24,493 nt of DNA, from positions 1 through 24,493 of IMG/VR virus record IMGVR_UViG_3300042352_001087, one strand, 5' to 3'. A model generated the notes under the pieces. The model did no database searches. It had not been told where the DNA came from and saw nothing but the letters and a program-made list of their open reading frames with translations. Below are positions 23,901 through 24,493 of this stretch, one piece after another; position 1 is the stretch's first letter, and each line of letters starts with the position of its first letter. The position numbers and the translations under genes are program-made. The stretch comes from a virus.

Positions 23901-24493
23901 TTATAGCTGATACAAAATCATTAACAAACGCAAGCTCGTTTTCATTAACCTTATAACCTTTAGCTGGAACTTCCTCATTTTTTTCAGTATCAATCATTAA
24001 AGGAAATTGCATACCTATAATATCTTGATTTCCTGCAGCTTCTTTTCTGTCAGGACTTGCTTCTAAACCTTTTTGTCCAACTTCTAATATCTTACCTAAA
24101 ATGTATCCTGCATCCTGAGAAAGTTGTTTGAATATCTCTCCAATAGTAATTTGTCTTAATTGTGATTTAGAAGATTCAAACGACCTTTGTCTTATAGCAT
24201 CTTCTATCAGTTTAATATTATCGCTTATTAATGTCGTTCTTTCTCTTGATTTATCTTCTTTATATCCACCAGAGTCAAAATTTACTTCACTAACAGATGA
24301 AACTTTAGCGTCTGAAGCTCCGTCTATATTTGCATTTAAAAAAAGAAAAGTATTCATTTTTCTTAACGCCTCAGCGCTAGTTGCTGAATATTCTTTTATT
24401 TTTTCAACTGTATCATAATCGCTTGGTGCATTTACGGTTACTTTTTTGAAAGTTAAACTATTGTTTCCTTTAATTTTAAGGTTTCCAGCTGTC
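20980..24493 (-). CDS. Tail baseplate-hub paralog with C-terminal DUF5675/L,D-transpeptidase-like domain (5' end beyond right edge)
   Basis: The frame is open through base 24492, giving 1170 visible residues. The ATG at 24357 is internal, because the 45 codons before it (including VEKIKEYSATSAEALRK) match the paralogs. About 220-230 N-terminal residues are therefore missing by comparison. The core ends with the hub-like GNAQIFPMQYFYLNSIPLFNG module (visible residues about 851-911), followed by a Pro/Thr/Gly-rich linker. The last 174 residues (20983-21504) look like DUF5675: VREFSNAKRTGGTMWY, GFTVEDPVRT, TAIPNGFFNI and then GVRIHNGTDENWSSGCIIYS. The His (visible residue 1108) and the SSGC cysteine (1119) resemble the His/Cys pair of YkuD L,D-transpeptidases. 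A role on peptidoglycan stem peptides is plausible but unproven for this family. Confidence 0.82.
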   Translation of the reverse strand, partial: TAGNLKIKGNNSLTFKKVTVNAPSDYDTVEKIKEYSATSAEALRKMNTFLFLNANIDGASDAKVSSVSEVNFDSGGYKEDKSRERTTLISDNIKLIEDAIRQRSFESSKSQLRQITIGEIFKQLSQDAGYILGKILEVGQKGLEASPDRKEAAGNQDIIGMQFPLMIDTEKNEEVPAKGYKVNENELAFVNDFVSAISEGVALDLVQDDQALGLANDTSLVKRINNVEAPRGNPYAPFFRNIAQNIMVRAGIIAFLTRSSDPNYPGDYDTFWGIDRESVEEILELASADMENVTTGMLSQLDSTEYIQLKQFCNYWTRLMTDDGLKYLDDEGKPTSTDIPTNDFEDELDDGLISRGVIVDKSSGTRKTLTYIYNEVFGNIASDENTVGGIIDNSTALYINQASMQSQAVYNNRILYRVPKTNKLTDDYSYVLFKGSDATKAREANSANSDDTVKGEDLDKYLLGIVPINSFKGTNNSELGRVTLINKRFPFAVLKYSEMANPPRLAWKDEDNWVKAVVYSADTKIVDPQKTETDNDKNLAPSNLAVSVAFHPYSKDKGLVFGPFYKTSSGRNHRAAIRKMCQVILEKMGTLEEDRNKIISSVVGKAEEGKNALYKQFHVLFHQWEVLMYDDSDNDDNCSNPKIDSKSIVNTLEERYGGKNISERHVAIKKESRKEKIKSLDSNVFIYDCPVSDVADIDVRNSLINIEPMYSPDGNTTVLNMIQQLCTKNNFTFVAVPGNGDFNDYSEVFKPHPSTPQRIQNLFYILFSPTPENRTTLSNSSSVILSQAKSPILNSEAFEVKVGSTENKIFKGVTIDSSENKPTAESVFNLQKLSDNQNASKKIGIECSTLPVLEGKSYKAGFTMIGNAQIFPMQYFYLNSIPLFNGLYQVKSVKHSITPNNMTTTAEGIRMRMSMGTSASIRPITLETFENLGIKIDSVDASDLNEREFKARPVQAPTTGVATPLVEAQDSESIVGGTPSGEYIPYDNLSSKAKGLVNLPNTLVVVREFSNAKRTGGTMWYNKKVLGFTVEDPVRTTKIDDKTAIPNGFFNIVLDTTGNPGLTACYVRFPNDSRAKFKSPGVFPKIGTSTDGNTLKGYGLSFGGVRIHNGTDENWSSGCIIYSSERLSDGRIKNDIEHCKALTKLIYDNKITQIVVTNEFQVNAGAKTTT

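Larger units (their letters stand above)
12303..24493 (-). repeat. Tandem triplication of a hub gene, each copy with a different C-terminal enzyme
   Basis: Three adjacent genes share recognisable sequence over about 1200 codons. DNA-level similarity remains in conserved stretches, for example around 15170-15200, 19425-19455 and 23695-23725, where SNDPNYPGDYD-type residues are encoded. After the shared ...IRMRF/VRMRF/IRMRM end and a roughly similar 30-40 residue extension, all similarity stops and three unrelated domains follow. The copies are diverged, so the duplication is old and not a recent assembly or sequencing artefact. Further copies may lie beyond the right edge. Confidence 0.88.

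Noticed and set aside
24355-24357. ATG that could be taken as the start of the right-most hub gene
   Set aside because: The frame stays open for 45 further codons to the window edge, and these residues match the two paralogs (SAEALRK-type stretch), so the true start is outside the window.

Overview
The window looks like part of a large, AT-rich tailed-phage genome that infects a member of the Bacteroidetes, most likely a flavobacterium-like host. All credible genes lie on the minus strand, so they are transcribed from right to left. Three things point to the host. The phage sigma factor closely resembles the short primary sigma factor of Bacteroidetes. Two promoters fit the Bacteroidetes rule (TTTG, a 19-20 nt spacer, then TAnnTTTG). 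Several genes lack strong Shine-Dalgarno sequences. The gene set (UvsX/RecA, replicative helicase, 5' exonuclease, family A DNA polymerase, class Ia ribonucleotide reductase, its own sigma factor) fits a large, T4-like or Rhodothermus phage RM378-like virus. No host chromosomal gene, rRNA, tRNA, insertion sequence or CRISPR array was seen.

Layout in transcription order, right to left. (1) 24493-12303: three consecutive, giant (about 1400 aa) paralogous proteins. They share a long core that ends in a module typical of tail baseplate-hub proteins. Each core is followed by a linker and a different peptidoglycan-acting domain: a DUF5675/L,D-transpeptidase-like domain, a phage tail lysozyme domain, and a transglycosylase-like domain whose motif order looks rearranged. 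The first gene runs off the right edge. (2) 12282-9942: a short family A DNA polymerase without a visible proofreading domain, a 72-aa unknown protein and a small zinc-ribbon protein, closed by a clear terminator. (3) 9865-2571: a host-type promoter, then uvsX, 5' exonuclease and replicative helicase tightly packed, then nrdB, nrdA and a very basic 64-aa protein, closed by a second clear terminator. (4) 2544-2245: a 99-aa unknown protein with a GTG start. (5) 2244-1990: a 255-nt gene-free stretch with two inverted repeats and a second host-type promoter. (6) 1989-1: a 143-aa unknown protein, the sigma factor, an 83-aa unknown protein translationally coupled to it, and the N-terminal part of a UvrD-like helicase that runs off the left edge.

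How it may work together (inference): host RNA polymerase could read the two host-type promoters early and make the recombination/replication/dNTP-supply set and the phage sigma factor. That sigma factor has a changed residue at a position known to read the -35 element, so it could redirect polymerase to other promoters. The three hub paralogs would be late structural proteins. If the hub is a trimer, as in T4-like phages, they could form a hetero-trimer that carries three different cell-wall enzymes at one tail tip. This is the most interesting idea in the window.
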